DNA from: Gammaproteobacteria bacterium
GTDB taxonomy: Bacteria; Pseudomonadota; Gammaproteobacteria; Pseudomonadales; Pseudohongiellaceae
Assembly: GCA_002706685.1 (NCBI GenBank)
Contig: PALV01000011.1
Coordinates: 248,001 to 312,000, forward strand
DNA: 64,000 nucleotides
Direction: 5' to 3'
Part shown: one piece after another, positions 37,452 through 45,779 of the stretch
Layout of the letters: each line of letters opens with the position of its first letter
How positions within the stretch are numbered: the first letter of the stretch is position 1
Notes under the pieces: generated by a model
What the model saw: only the letters and a program-made list of their open reading frames with translations
The model's database searches: none
What the model was told of the DNA's origin: nothing
Translations under genes and position numbers: made by a program

Positions 37452-38447
37452 CTATTGTAGTCCGGTCTTGGAGCTGGCGCCGGGAACCTCACGCACCAGC
37501 CTGGGTACCAGATATCCTGGCAGTTTTCCCTTCAATTCAGCCAAAAGTTGCAAGGCGGACGTCTCACTGACATCAAAGTGTGCGACTCCCTGCACGCGGT
37601 CCAGTACGTGCAGGTAGTACGGCATTACCTGAGCATCCATCAAACGCTCGCTCAGGTCAATCAGCGCAGCGGCGCTGTCATTGACGCCTTTCAACAGCAC
37701 GCTCTGATTGAGCAGCGTGACACCTGCCCGTCTGAGATTCTGCAGGGCTTCGGCCACTTCCGCATCAATTTCATTGGCGTGATTGACGTGTATCACCATC
37801 ACTTTCTGCAGCCGGCACTCGGACAGCCAGGCCAGTAGCTCATCATTCACCCGCGCAGGAATCATCACCGGTGTCCGGGTATGTATACGTAATCGGCCGA
37901 TATGGGGTATTTCTGAAATACGATTTGTCAGCCAGGCAAGATATTTATCACTGGCAGCCAGTGGATCGCCGCCACTGTAGATGACTTCATGAATCTCTGG
38001 CTGCCCGGCCAGCCACTCAAGACTCTGCTCCCAGGCCTGACGACCGGGTGTATTTTCCTCATAGGGAAAGTGCCGTCGAAAGCAGTAACGGCAATGAACC
38101 GCACAATGCGGCGCGACCAGGGCCAGCACGCGGCCATGATATTTGTGAAGAATGCCGGGCTGAGGGTTGAAATCGGACTCTGAAAGTGGATCGAAGTCGA
38201 ATCCGGGGGTATCATCCCCTTCTTTGTCGCTGGGCAGCACTTGCAGCAGCAATGGATCGCTGGGATTACCAGCCTGCATCCGTGCTGCAAAAGAGCGCGG
38301 CACCCTCAGCGGGAATTGTTTCAACACCTGGGCCGAAACCGACAGCTGAGAGGCGTCCAGATTCAGGGTTCGCAACAGTTCATCAGGATCGGTAATCACG
38401 TCTGACAACTGCTGCTGCCAGGATCCGGCGGTTGATGCGATCAACAT
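37452..38447 (-). CDS. epmB: EF-P beta-lysylation protein, lysine 2,3-aminomutase EpmB
   Basis: A 331-residue radical SAM enzyme that makes (R)-beta-lysine for EF-P modification. The iron-sulfur motif is Cys115-x3-Cys119-x2-Cys122 (HCAVHCRYCFRRHFPY). It also has the PLP-binding and substrate regions of lysine 2,3-aminomutases (YSGGDPLAASD, HTRTPVMIPARV, LLNQSVLLKGVND). It is divergent from efp-epmA, with 116 bp between, so the whole EF-P beta-lysylation set except EpmC is together. The FimX-like gene follows 4 bp downstream and is probably co-transcribed. Confidence 0.95.
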   Translation of the reverse strand: MLIASTAGSWQQQLSDVITDPDELLRTLNLDASQLSVSAQVLKQFPLRVPRSFAARMQAGNPSDPLLLQVLPSDKEGDDTPGFDFDPLSESDFNPQPGILHKYHGRVLALVAPHCAVHCRYCFRRHFPYEENTPGRQAWEQSLEWLAGQPEIHEVIYSGGDPLAASDKYLAWLTNRISEIPHIGRLRIHTRTPVMIPARVNDELLAWLSECRLQKVMVIHVNHANEIDAEVAEALQNLRRAGVTLLNQSVLLKGVNDSAAALIDLSERLMDAQVMPYYLHVLDRVQGVAHFDVSETSALQLLAELKGKLPGYLVPRLVREVPGASSKTGLQ

Positions 38448-38469
38448 GTTAATCAGTTTTCCTGCGCTG

Positions 38470-38503
38470 GTATCTCGATAAAAAGCGTATCTCGGTAAAC
38501 AAG
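38470..38503. repeat. Tandem 17-bp direct repeat in the epmB-efp intergenic region
   Basis: GTATCTCGATAAAAAGC (38470-38486) is followed directly by GTATCTCGGTAAACAAG (38487-38503), 14 of 17 positions identical. It lies between the divergent epmB and efp starts, 61 bp before efp. It may be a paired protein-binding site or a simple duplication. Confidence 0.6.
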
Positions 38504-38563
38504 GTCGGCCATGGTAAACCGAAGGCAGATGTTTACAGAAGTATTATTTAAGAGAGGTTACAG

Positions 38564-39133
38564 ATGGCAAGTTTTTCTACCAACGAAATCAAACCCGGCA
38601 TGAAAGTGCTGCTCGATGGCGACCCCTGTGCCATCGTCGACAATGAGTATGTAAAACCCGGTAAAGGGCAGGCCTTCAACCGCATAAAACTGCGCAATTT
38701 GATGAACGGCCGGGTCTGGGAGCGTACGTTCAAGTCGGGTGATTCGCTGGAAGCCGCCGATGTGCTGGAAACCGACATGAGTTACCTGTACACCGACGGT
38801 GAGTTCTGGCACTTCATGAAAACTGACGGCAGCTTTGAGCAGTTCCCGGCCGACAAGGCGGCGATGAGTGATGCGCTGGACTGGCTGAAAGAAGAAGAGA
38901 GTTACGTGGTAACGCTGTTCAATGGCAATCCCATCAATGTCATGCCACCAAACTTCGTTGAACTGGAAGTTGTCGAGACAGATCCTGGTATCAAGGGCGA
39001 CACTGCGCAGGGCGGCAGTAAACCTGCGACTCTGAGTTCAGGCGCTGTGGTGAAAGTGCCCCTGTTTGTGAACATCGGCGATGTACTGCGTGTTGACACC
39101 AGAACACGTGAATATCAGAACCGGGTGCGCTGA
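38564..39133 (+). CDS. efp: Elongation factor P
   Basis: A 189-residue three-domain factor that relieves ribosome stalling at polyproline. The modification site is Lys34 in the conserved loop VKPGKGQAF, the lysine that EpmA and EpmB decorate with beta-lysine, which fits the neighbouring genes. The C-terminal [20 protein letters not shown] block is typical. AGAGAGG lies about 8 nt before the ATG. epmA starts 3 bp after the stop, so the substrate and its ligase are translated together. Confidence 0.98.
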   Translation: MASFSTNEIKPGMKVLLDGDPCAIVDNEYVKPGKGQAFNRIKLRNLMNGRVWERTFKSGDSLEAADVLETDMSYLYTDGEFWHFMKTDGSFEQFPADKAAMSDALDWLKEEESYVVTLFNGNPINVMPPNFVELEVVETDPGIKGDTAQGGSKPATLSSGAVVKVPLFVNIGDVLRVDTRTREYQNRVR

Positions 39134-39136
39134 TTG

Positions 39137-40117
39137 ATGTCAGCGTCATGGCGGCCTACAGCGTCGCTTGATCTGCTGCGACAGCGGGCTTCACTGCTGA
39201 ACTGTATCAGGGCTTTTTTTGCGCAGCGGCAGGTGCTGGAAGTGGAAACACCGCTGTTGTCGCAGGCTACCGTGACTGATCTGCACCTGGACAGCATGGT
39301 AGTTGAGTTGCATGACTCAAAGCGCCGGTTTCTGCAGACCTCTCCCGAGTTCGCCATGAAACGTCTGCTTGCTGCGGGCAGTGGACCGATCTATCAGATC
39401 TGCAAGGCGTTTCGGCGTGATGAAGCAGGCCAGCGGCATAACCCTGAGTTCACCATGCTGGAATGGTATCGGCCCGGTTTTGACGACCAGCAATTGATGG
39501 CCGAGGTAGAGGCGCTGGTGTGCACCTGTGCTGAGCAGTCTGACAACGGGTCGTCCGATTGGGCGGTATCTGGGTTTGAGCGAATCAGCTATCGTGATCT
39601 GTTTCAATCACGGCTGGATATTGATCCATTTGCCGCCAGTGATCAGCAACTGATCGACCTGGCCCGACAGCAGACTGCCAGCGACCAGCTGACACTGTCT
39701 CGCGATGATGCATTGAACCTGCTGATGGCTGTTGTCATAGAACCAACGCTGCAGGCGCCGGTATTTGTCATCGATTTTCCTGCCAGCCAGGCGTCGCTGG
39801 CTGCAACTGAGCTGACTGATGATGGTCACCGGGTTGCCAGGCGATTCGAGCTGTTTATTCGCGGCATGGAGATAGCCAATGGTTACCTTGAACTAACGGA
39901 TGCGCAGGAACAGGCACGCCGTTTTGCTGCGGATAATCAGCGTCGCGAGCAGAGTGGTCTGCCTGTCCAGCCAGTAGATGAATTCCTGCTTGCTGCGCTT
40001 GCCTCAGGTTTGCCGGATTGTGCCGGAGTTGCGCTCGGTTTTGATCGTCTTCTGATGCTGACAAGTGACCGCCAGCGAATAGCTGAGGTCATCAGTTTTG
40101 ACGACAACAATGCATGA
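39137..40117 (+). CDS. epmA: EF-P--(R)-beta-lysine ligase EpmA
   Basis: A 326-residue class II lysyl-tRNA-synthetase paralogue that lacks the anticodon-binding domain and loads beta-lysine on EF-P Lys34. Class II motifs are visible: motif 2 as FRRDEAGQRHNPEFTMLEWY and motif 3 as GVALGFDRLLML. The N-terminal LLRQRASLLNCIRAFFAQR and VETPLLSQA regions match LysRS core sequence. The ATG at 39137 is chosen over a TTG one codon earlier. It forms an operon with efp; epmB diverges upstream. Confidence 0.96.
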   Translation: MSASWRPTASLDLLRQRASLLNCIRAFFAQRQVLEVETPLLSQATVTDLHLDSMVVELHDSKRRFLQTSPEFAMKRLLAAGSGPIYQICKAFRRDEAGQRHNPEFTMLEWYRPGFDDQQLMAEVEALVCTCAEQSDNGSSDWAVSGFERISYRDLFQSRLDIDPFAASDQQLIDLARQQTASDQLTLSRDDALNLLMAVVIEPTLQAPVFVIDFPASQASLAATELTDDGHRVARRFELFIRGMEIANGYLELTDAQEQARRFAADNQRREQSGLPVQPVDEFLLAALASGLPDCAGVALGFDRLLMLTSDRQRIAEVISFDDNNA

Positions 40118-40175
40118 GTCCCGGGCTCATGATAGGCTGTCAGCGCACAGCAGCATTACGGAGATACAACAGTAG

Positions 40176-40496
40176 ATGAACCCTTCCGAACAGGAGCAGT
40201 ATGGTCGCCAGCTGCTGCAGATCAAACGGGCGCGCAGTCGCCTGATGGTGTGTTTTTTAACGTTTCCGCTGTATGTCGTTGGTGTTACCCAGCTACTGAA
40301 CAATGGTCAGGATATTACCTGGCTGATGCTGGTCTACATGGCCATCTATGCCGTGTTTGGTATAGGCATGTCGTCCCGGCGCTGCCCGCGGTGCAATCAG
40401 CACTTTTTTGTGAAGCACTACTTTCTGAACCCTTTCCGGCGTAACTGTGCACATTGCGGACTATCTTTTGTCGCCAAACCCGGCGAACCTCAATAG
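40176..40496 (+). CDS. Small two-helix membrane protein with zinc-ribbon motif
   Basis: A 106-residue hypothetical protein. A charged N-terminus is followed by two membrane helices (LMVCFLTFPLYVVGVTQLL and WLMLVYMAIYAVFGIGM) and then a C-terminal CPRC-x20-CAHC zinc-ribbon-like pair. I do not recognise a named family. Proteins of this shape are frequent in gammaproteobacteria. It lies 58 bp after epmA and is co-directional; an ATGAGTCCCGGGCTCAT imperfect palindrome at 40115-40131 lies between. Coding seems likely because of its organised helix and Cys pattern. Confidence 0.68.
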   Translation: MNPSEQEQYGRQLLQIKRARSRLMVCFLTFPLYVVGVTQLLNNGQDITWLMLVYMAIYAVFGIGMSSRRCPRCNQHFFVKHYFLNPFRRNCAHCGLSFVAKPGEPQ

Positions 40497-40524
40497 CGGC
40501 CTGTTGCCAGTATCGCCTGTCACG

Positions 40525-41883
40525 TCATTGCGCTGTTAACCATCCCATAATCTGGACGATCCGGTCATTGATCGGGTAACGGCCTGTGGTCCATCCCAGA
40601 CGGACAACAACGAGGTCCTGAGAGGGCAGGACTGTTACCGACTGTTCGCGATTGCCATTCGCCGCGTAGGCGTCTGGCGGCAGATCCGGCCAGCGCTGGT
40701 CGGCGTTGCCACGATTAAGCCAGAACTGATAACCGTAGGCGCGATTGTTGCGCGAGCTGTTGGGTGATGTCGCCCGTTCAACCCAGTCTTCACTGACGAT
40801 ACGATGGCCATTGAGGACGCCTCCATTGAGCATCATCTGACCGATTCGCGCCCAGTCTCGCGCTGATGCGTAGAAATACGAGCTCCCGACCAGAACGCCT
40901 GCAGCATCTGGTTCGAAAACAGTGTGCTGAAAACTCAAAGGCGTTGCGATGTGTTCCCGGTAGTCAGCCAGACTGTCGGCCAGCGTTGCCCCCGTGTGAT
41001 TAAAATAAACACGGGAAAGTATGTTTGCTGTGCCGGAGCTGTAGTTGAACTGCGTGCCTGGGCGCTGCGCGACGGGGCGGCTGATGGCGTAAGCGGAGCC
41101 GGAGGCCTCGGTGAACAGCATGGCGGTTGCGTCATCGCCAGGATTGTAGGCCTCCGAAAAAGCCAGACCGTCCGTCATCGTCAACAGGTCAGTCAGCTCA
41201 ATATTGGCACGTTCGTCATCAGCCCACTGCGCAACCACTGGCGTCGCAGCGGGATCAAGCAGTCCCCGGTACTCAAGATTGCCCAGCATGATGGCCATCA
41301 GGCTCTTGGCCATCGACCAACCCAGCAGGGGCGTCTCGGCATCAGCCTCGCCAGCGTACGACTCGGCAATAATCTGGCCGTGTTGCACTATAAGCAGCGC
41401 GCGTGTATCCAGGCCCTCTGCATTGTCTGCGGCGATCAGCGCGTCAAGCTGCGACTGTATGGTGGGGTCGATTGTCTCGACGCGCGTGCCGTGCGGCCAG
41501 CGGCTGCTGAAAACCGGCATCGGGATTCTTTCTTCATCCGCATAATTGGCACGTTGCTCGAATCCCTCATAGTCGGCGTAACAGCCGATACCATCAATAT
41601 GCGTGGCTGTGGTCGTGGCGAGGCCCAGGAAGGATGTGGTGACGCGCTCATTGCTGTCATCGAACTCTACGCTCAGATAGTCCAGCAGCGGTGAATACTT
41701 AACGAGATCATCCAGCGCCTGCTGTTGACTGAAACCGCTGACATAGCGTCCGCTGCAAAGCAGTTTGGCACCAATTCCTGATGCAACGCCCGGCGCGCTG
41801 GCCACATAAGCGGGAGTAACGCCATTGGCAAAGGCAATGCTGAGCACCGCAACGATGGCCACAGTGACTATTATTTTTTTCAT
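40525..41883 (-). CDS. Serine hydrolase, class C beta-lactamase / NylB-like family
   Basis: A 452-residue exported hydrolase of the beta-lactamase/transpeptidase-like fold. An N-terminal signal or anchor helix (IIVTVAIVAVLSIAFANGV) leads into an N-terminal domain. The catalytic core has Ser190-x-x-Lys193 (WSMAKSLM) and a Tyr-Ser-Ser second motif (FNYSSGTANIL); the C-terminal block contains GYQFWLNRG. This resembles 6-aminohexanoate-dimer hydrolase and esterase relatives (EstB-like) more than true AmpC. The substrate cannot be told. It ends 28 bp from the convergent zinc-ribbon gene and diverges from the acyl-AMP-ligase-like gene. Confidence 0.85.
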   Translation of the reverse strand: MKKIIVTVAIVAVLSIAFANGVTPAYVASAPGVASGIGAKLLCSGRYVSGFSQQQALDDLVKYSPLLDYLSVEFDDSNERVTTSFLGLATTTATHIDGIGCYADYEGFEQRANYADEERIPMPVFSSRWPHGTRVETIDPTIQSQLDALIAADNAEGLDTRALLIVQHGQIIAESYAGEADAETPLLGWSMAKSLMAIMLGNLEYRGLLDPAATPVVAQWADDERANIELTDLLTMTDGLAFSEAYNPGDDATAMLFTEASGSAYAISRPVAQRPGTQFNYSSGTANILSRVYFNHTGATLADSLADYREHIATPLSFQHTVFEPDAAGVLVGSSYFYASARDWARIGQMMLNGGVLNGHRIVSEDWVERATSPNSSRNNRAYGYQFWLNRGNADQRWPDLPPDAYAANGNREQSVTVLPSQDLVVVRLGWTTGRYPINDRIVQIMGWLTAQ

Positions 41884-42004
41884 ATAAACTCACATGTGAT
41901 GGCAAAAATGAGACGCCGCTCACGATTATGTCACAAAGAAATTGGCGGGGGCCATGTCAATATTCTAGACTGCAGCGACTAGTGGACATCCGCAAGGACT
42001 GCCG

Positions 42005-43627
42005 ATGATAGATGCTCGACGGGCGCGGGATCTGATCACGTTGCTCGAGCAAACAGCGTCCGCTTATCCGACGCTGGCGTTATACAACTTTATAGACGCA
42101 ATGCCAGGCACGGTGCAGGCGATGACCGGCAGTGATCTGCTGCACCGTGCTCAACTTCTCGCTGGCAGCCTTCAGGCTGTGTCCGGGCGACGTCGACACG
42201 TTGTGTTGATGTATACCAATGACGAGTTGCGCGAGCTGGTTGAGGCATTGTTCGCTGTAATCCTGTCGGGCCACGTGCCGGTGCTGGTGCGGGCCAATCT
42301 GCCTGCCGATCGGCACAGCCTGCTGTCAACCATCACCGCGCTGGAACCTGCTGTGGTATTGGTTTCCGAGCAGCGATTGCGAACGCTGGCCGACTTGCTT
42401 GCTCATCACCGCCTGCCTTTAACCCCCCATGTGGCTGCACTATCGACTCTGAAGCGCGGCCCCTGGCAGCGCCCTGCTTTGAATGGCAGCCATGTCGCTC
42501 TCAAACTGCCCGCCAAAACAGGCGTGCGCTCCGGTGCCGAGTCCAGTTCCGCAGTCGGATTCAAGGCCTACACGCATGCCGATGTGTTGAACTCGCTTCG
42601 ACACCTTGATAAAGCCATGGCTCTTCGGGACGACGACAGATTGTTTGCCTGGCAGGCCATGAACGGCATTCGGCCCCTTCTCCTGCATGTGCTGATGCCC
42701 GTTTACGCGGCACTGCCAAGCTATCTTGGCATGGCTGCCGGGGTGCCAGTGACCCCTGAACGCTGGTGGTCGGCAATCAATCAGTATGGCTGCACGGTGG
42801 CCGGAAGCTACACCACGTCACTGTTGTCCGGGAAAGATTCGTCCGTTGTGGTGGCTGGTGGCGAAAGTACATTGCGTTTGTATTATGAAAGTGACCGTCT
42901 CGCAAACCCGGTCCTGTTGAAGCGGATGATGGCGTGCTTTCGTCGCCAGCAAATACAGCCGCCGAAGCTCTGTTTTCTTTATGAGCCTGCGCTGTTCGAC
43001 GGCGTCATTCTGGCCAGGCAGGACATCAGTACGATAAGCATTGCAGGTCGCAGGCTGATTGGTGTCGGTGGCGAATCGGGCTCACATCGCTGGAATCTGC
43101 AGCGCCTGCCAGAAGGCATCGCCCGAAATCTGGTGCCTGCAACAGGCGATGCCTGTCTGGTCAGCTGGACGCGCGCCGGCGCTGGAAAAGCGGTCCGGCA
43201 GACGCCAGTGCAGGACATTGTCGTGGTGCGAAATGACACGCTGTATATTCTTGGGCAGTTCGATAATCTGATTCAGTGTGGCAGTCAGCTTGTTTGCGCT
43301 GAGCATCTGGAAGCGCTGATCACGCAGCACTTCCTGAAGCGTCATATCAGCCATTGCATGGCGATTGGCGGGAATCACCGCCAGGAGATTGTGCTGATGG
43401 TGGAATGTGCCCGCAAGGCACCGGCCGAAACCTGGCGGGGCCTGGTGCCGGACATTGTAAAGCTGATGGCGGAGGTACTGGGACTGCCGGCTCCGAGGGT
43501 TTTGCTGTTGCGACCGGGCAGTCTGCCCAAGACGGATGCTGGCACACTGCAACGAGCGCGTTGCCGGGAACTGTTTCAGTCTGGAGCGATCATGACGCGG
43601 CTGCAGCCAGTGAGGGGCAAAGCCTGA
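42005..43627 (+). CDS. Degenerate fatty acyl-AMP ligase-like (ANL superfamily) protein
   Basis: A 540-residue ANL-fold protein. It keeps the outline of fatty acyl-AMP ligases: an N-terminal LITLLEQTASAYPTLALYNF domain, a YTHADVLNSL region (as in THxxVLxNL), VGGE near residue 353, and a C-terminal YILGQFDNLIQ and GSLPKTDAGTLQR. Key catalytic features are missing: the Ser/Thr/Gly-rich P-loop is replaced by LPAKTGVRSGAESSSAVG (about 168-185), the A8 Arg is Gln, and the A10 catalytic Lys is Thr514. It is therefore probably inactive as a standard adenylate-forming enzyme, and may bind acyl groups or a partner. No carrier protein or PKS is nearby. It is convergent with yggS, 2 bp apart. Confidence 0.65.
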   Translation: MIDARRARDLITLLEQTASAYPTLALYNFIDAMPGTVQAMTGSDLLHRAQLLAGSLQAVSGRRRHVVLMYTNDELRELVEALFAVILSGHVPVLVRANLPADRHSLLSTITALEPAVVLVSEQRLRTLADLLAHHRLPLTPHVAALSTLKRGPWQRPALNGSHVALKLPAKTGVRSGAESSSAVGFKAYTHADVLNSLRHLDKAMALRDDDRLFAWQAMNGIRPLLLHVLMPVYAALPSYLGMAAGVPVTPERWWSAINQYGCTVAGSYTTSLLSGKDSSVVVAGGESTLRLYYESDRLANPVLLKRMMACFRRQQIQPPKLCFLYEPALFDGVILARQDISTISIAGRRLIGVGGESGSHRWNLQRLPEGIARNLVPATGDACLVSWTRAGAGKAVRQTPVQDIVVVRNDTLYILGQFDNLIQCGSQLVCAEHLEALITQHFLKRHISHCMAIGGNHRQEIVLMVECARKAPAETWRGLVPDIVKLMAEVLGLPAPRVLLLRPGSLPKTDAGTLQRARCRELFQSGAIMTRLQPVRGKA

Positions 43628-43629
43628 AC

Positions 43630-44382
43630 TCAGCTGCCGCGCTGACCAAACAGGGCCGTGCCGATGCGGATGATTGTGGCGCCCTCCGCAATGGCGGCCG
43701 GGAAGTCTCCACTCATGCCGATGGACAGTGTGTCCATCGTTGCATGGCGTGTGCGCAACTCGTCGAATAGTTCTTTAAGCGGGCGAAATGTCTGTCGCTG
43801 CTGCTCGTAGTCAGAACTGACCGCCGGAATCGCCATCAGGCCTCTGAGGACCAGCCGGTCCATCTGGCTGATCTCCTGACAAAGTGCTGCTGTCTCCGCA
43901 AGTGAAACGCCTGACTTGGTATCTTCATCTGACAGGTTGACCTGAACGCAGACGTTTAATGCTGCCTTGTCGTCAGGGCGCTGCTCGTCAAGCCGGCGGG
44001 CGATTTTGACTCGATCAACGCTGTGCACCCAGTCGAATGCCCCGGCTATATCCCGGGTCTTGTTGGACTGTACCGGACCGATGAAATGCCAGTTTATTGC
44101 CAGGGAGTCAGCCTGAGGCCCAGCCAGAGCAGTGGACGAAACAGATTCCGGCGTCAGCGCAGTAATTTTTTCCAGCGCTTCCTGCACGTAGTTCTCACCA
44201 AAATCACGGGCGCCGGCATGCCAGGCTTCACGTATCCTGTCTACGCCGTGCGTTTTGCTGACCGCCAGCAATAAGATGCTGGCGGGGTCGCGACCGACCT
44301 TGAGGGCTTCGTCGCGTAATTGCTGCAGCAAATGCTGGTAGCGGCTGGCAACCGATGAGTCGTTCTGTGTGTTTGCTGTCAT
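43630..44382 (-). CDS. PLP homeostasis protein YggS (PROSC family)
   Basis: A 250-residue alanine-racemase-fold-like protein that binds pyridoxal phosphate on Lys43 (LAVSKTHG) and maintains B6 and amino-acid balance. Family blocks are intact: FGENYVQEALEKI, INWHFIGPVQSNK, VQVNLSDEDTKSGV, and LSIGMSGDFPAAIAEGATIIRIGTA-type phosphate-binding sequence near the end. yggS next to pilT is common in gammaproteobacteria; here the sigma/anti-sigma/protease module sits between them. It is convergent with the acyl-AMP-ligase-like gene (2 bp gap). Confidence 0.95.
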   Translation of the reverse strand: MTANTQNDSSVASRYQHLLQQLRDEALKVGRDPASILLLAVSKTHGVDRIREAWHAGARDFGENYVQEALEKITALTPESVSSTALAGPQADSLAINWHFIGPVQSNKTRDIAGAFDWVHSVDRVKIARRLDEQRPDDKAALNVCVQVNLSDEDTKSGVSLAETAALCQEISQMDRLVLRGLMAIPAVSSDYEQQRQTFRPLKELFDELRTRHATMDTLSIGMSGDFPAAIAEGATIIRIGTALFGQRGS

Positions 44383-44415
44383 GACGTGAATAATACCACG
44401 CCTTGCAATACGTGA

Positions 44416-45171
44416 TTAACGGGTCAGCTGAGACTGTTCCTGCTCCGGCTGCAACGGGCCATTCACCATCAGGGAATCCAGTACCTGGTCAATGCTGGTC
44501 GCACTTGATGTAGCCGTCTGGTAGGTGGCTCCGGCCGCGTCAGCACTGAATGTCATTTCGGCGATGTTCAGCCACTCGTTGTTGGCTCGACAGACCACGC
44601 CCTCGCGCTGTTGTTGCGGGCTTTCAAGCAGGTAGTGTCGACACAGGCGCGCATCAGCATCTTCAAAACTAAAGCTGATTTGCAGCTGCTGATTGCCGGG
44701 CAGGCTGACAGACTCGCCACTTGCGGCACTGCTGATTGCTGCCAGAAATTCTGCCTGGCTGCCAGACCGGGTCTGTGCGATATCTGTCTGCATGCTGCTT
44801 GATGAGCTGCCACTGCCAAGCAGATAACCGCCAGCCAGCCCCACAGCCAAAACCAGACAGGCTGCCTTGGCAAGATGTTGTTGAGCGCTTTCTGACAGTG
44901 TCTGTATGGATTTACGCCACGCAGACATCTGAATGACATTGTCGGTCGAAGAGGTCTGCGTGTCCTGCAGCATGGCGAGAACCGATGCCGGCATCGGGGT
45001 GTCGTCAATCAGCCTTGCGTGACGCCGCACCAACTCATCAGCCTGTTTCAGTTGCGCCAGCCGCGCTGCCAGCTCTTTGTCAGCTGCAAGCTGCTGCTCC
45101 ACCTCGCGCTTCTCGGCGGGGGACAATTCGCCATCAATGAAGGCGGACAGTGTTTCGTCGGTTATAGTCAT
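44416..45171 (-). CDS. Anti-sigma factor with RseA/MucA-like cytoplasmic domain
   Basis: A 251-residue single-pass membrane protein. The N-terminal MTITDETLSAFIDGELSPAE with the QQLAADKELAARL helix is the typical anti-sigma binding domain; there is no Cys/His zinc set. One membrane helix lies at about 103-122 (ACLVLAVGLAGGYLLG), followed by a periplasmic domain of about 125 residues. It follows its sigma factor gene by 49 bp on the same strand. Signal release may involve regulated proteolysis as with RseA, which is inference. The adjacent periplasm-directed subtilisin-like lipoprotein is a candidate partner. Confidence 0.8.
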   Translation of the reverse strand: MTITDETLSAFIDGELSPAEKREVEQQLAADKELAARLAQLKQADELVRRHARLIDDTPMPASVLAMLQDTQTSSTDNVIQMSAWRKSIQTLSESAQQHLAKAACLVLAVGLAGGYLLGSGSSSSSMQTDIAQTRSGSQAEFLAAISSAASGESVSLPGNQQLQISFSFEDADARLCRHYLLESPQQQREGVVCRANNEWLNIAEMTFSADAAGATYQTATSSATSIDQVLDSLMVNGPLQPEQEQSQLTR

Positions 45172-45220
45172 GGTTTCGACTCCGTAAGCCGATTACTCGG
45201 GCGGACTGTGAAAAAACATC

Positions 45221-45697
45221 TCAATTCGTTAACTGCAGCGAGCTGGCGAGTCGTGCGCGTGCCCGGGAAAGCCTGCTCATCACGGTGCCGATCGGAATTT
45301 CAAGTTCGTCGGCGACCTGTTGGTAAGGAAGGCCCTGAATGGCCACCATGGTCAATACTGTCTGCTGGTCTTCAGGCAGATGCTTGATGGCTGCCATGAC
45401 ACGCTCCAGTTCCATCTGCGAGTGGACATCGCTCTCACCATCCACCTGGCCGGCTTCGTACACTTCGGGCTCAACATCTACATTGCGTCGAATTTTGCGG
45501 GACCGATATTCATCGATCCACAGATTCCTGCAGACGGTAAATGCCCATCGCGCCAGCTCAACGCCGTCGGGCACACCTTTCTTCAGCAGCCTTTCGACGG
45601 TTGCCTGCAGCAGATCGTCCGCGTCATGCACGGACTGGGTCAGTGACCAGGCAAAGCGTCTCAGCGCTGGCAATAGCTCCAACAGCTCAGCTTTCAT
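45221..45697 (-). CDS. ECF-family RNA polymerase sigma factor
   Basis: A sigma factor of about 158 residues. Region 2: LLPALRRFAWSLTQSVHDAD, LLQATVERLLKK, WAFTVCRNLWIDEYRSRK. Region 4: LPEDQQTVLTMVAIQGLPYQ with the HTH IPIGTVMSRLSRARARL. The start ATG at 45697 gives the family's usual N-terminus, with AGGAG about 13 nt upstream; a longer frame to 45781 would overlap the divergent protease start and is not favoured. It is probably co-transcribed with the membrane anti-sigma factor. Target promoters could not be defined by eye. Confidence 0.9.
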   Translation of the reverse strand: MKAELLELLPALRRFAWSLTQSVHDADDLLQATVERLLKKGVPDGVELARWAFTVCRNLWIDEYRSRKIRRNVDVEPEVYEAGQVDGESDVHSQMELERVMAAIKHLPEDQQTVLTMVAIQGLPYQQVADELEIPIGTVMSRLSRARARLASSLQLTN

Positions 45698-45779
45698 GGG
45701 GCTTGTTTTTCTCCTTCCTTGTGTCGATAACGAACAATCGTGTAGTTTATTCCGCCTGTAATCCAATTCCGAGCATATC

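Noticed and set aside
35936..37570. Rightward frames opposite the FimX-like gene
   Set aside because: They lie wholly within a well-supported gene on the other strand and show no family motifs.
41890..41899. TCACATGTGA palindrome as a CRP site
   Set aside because: The half-sites are in the wrong order and spacing for CRP (TGTGA-N6-TCACA). Kept only as a short palindrome of unknown meaning.
42080..43552. Leftward frames opposite the acyl-AMP-ligase-like gene
   Set aside because: The rightward frame has continuous ANL-fold sequence and a sensible start. The opposite frames are short, without ribosome sites or domains.
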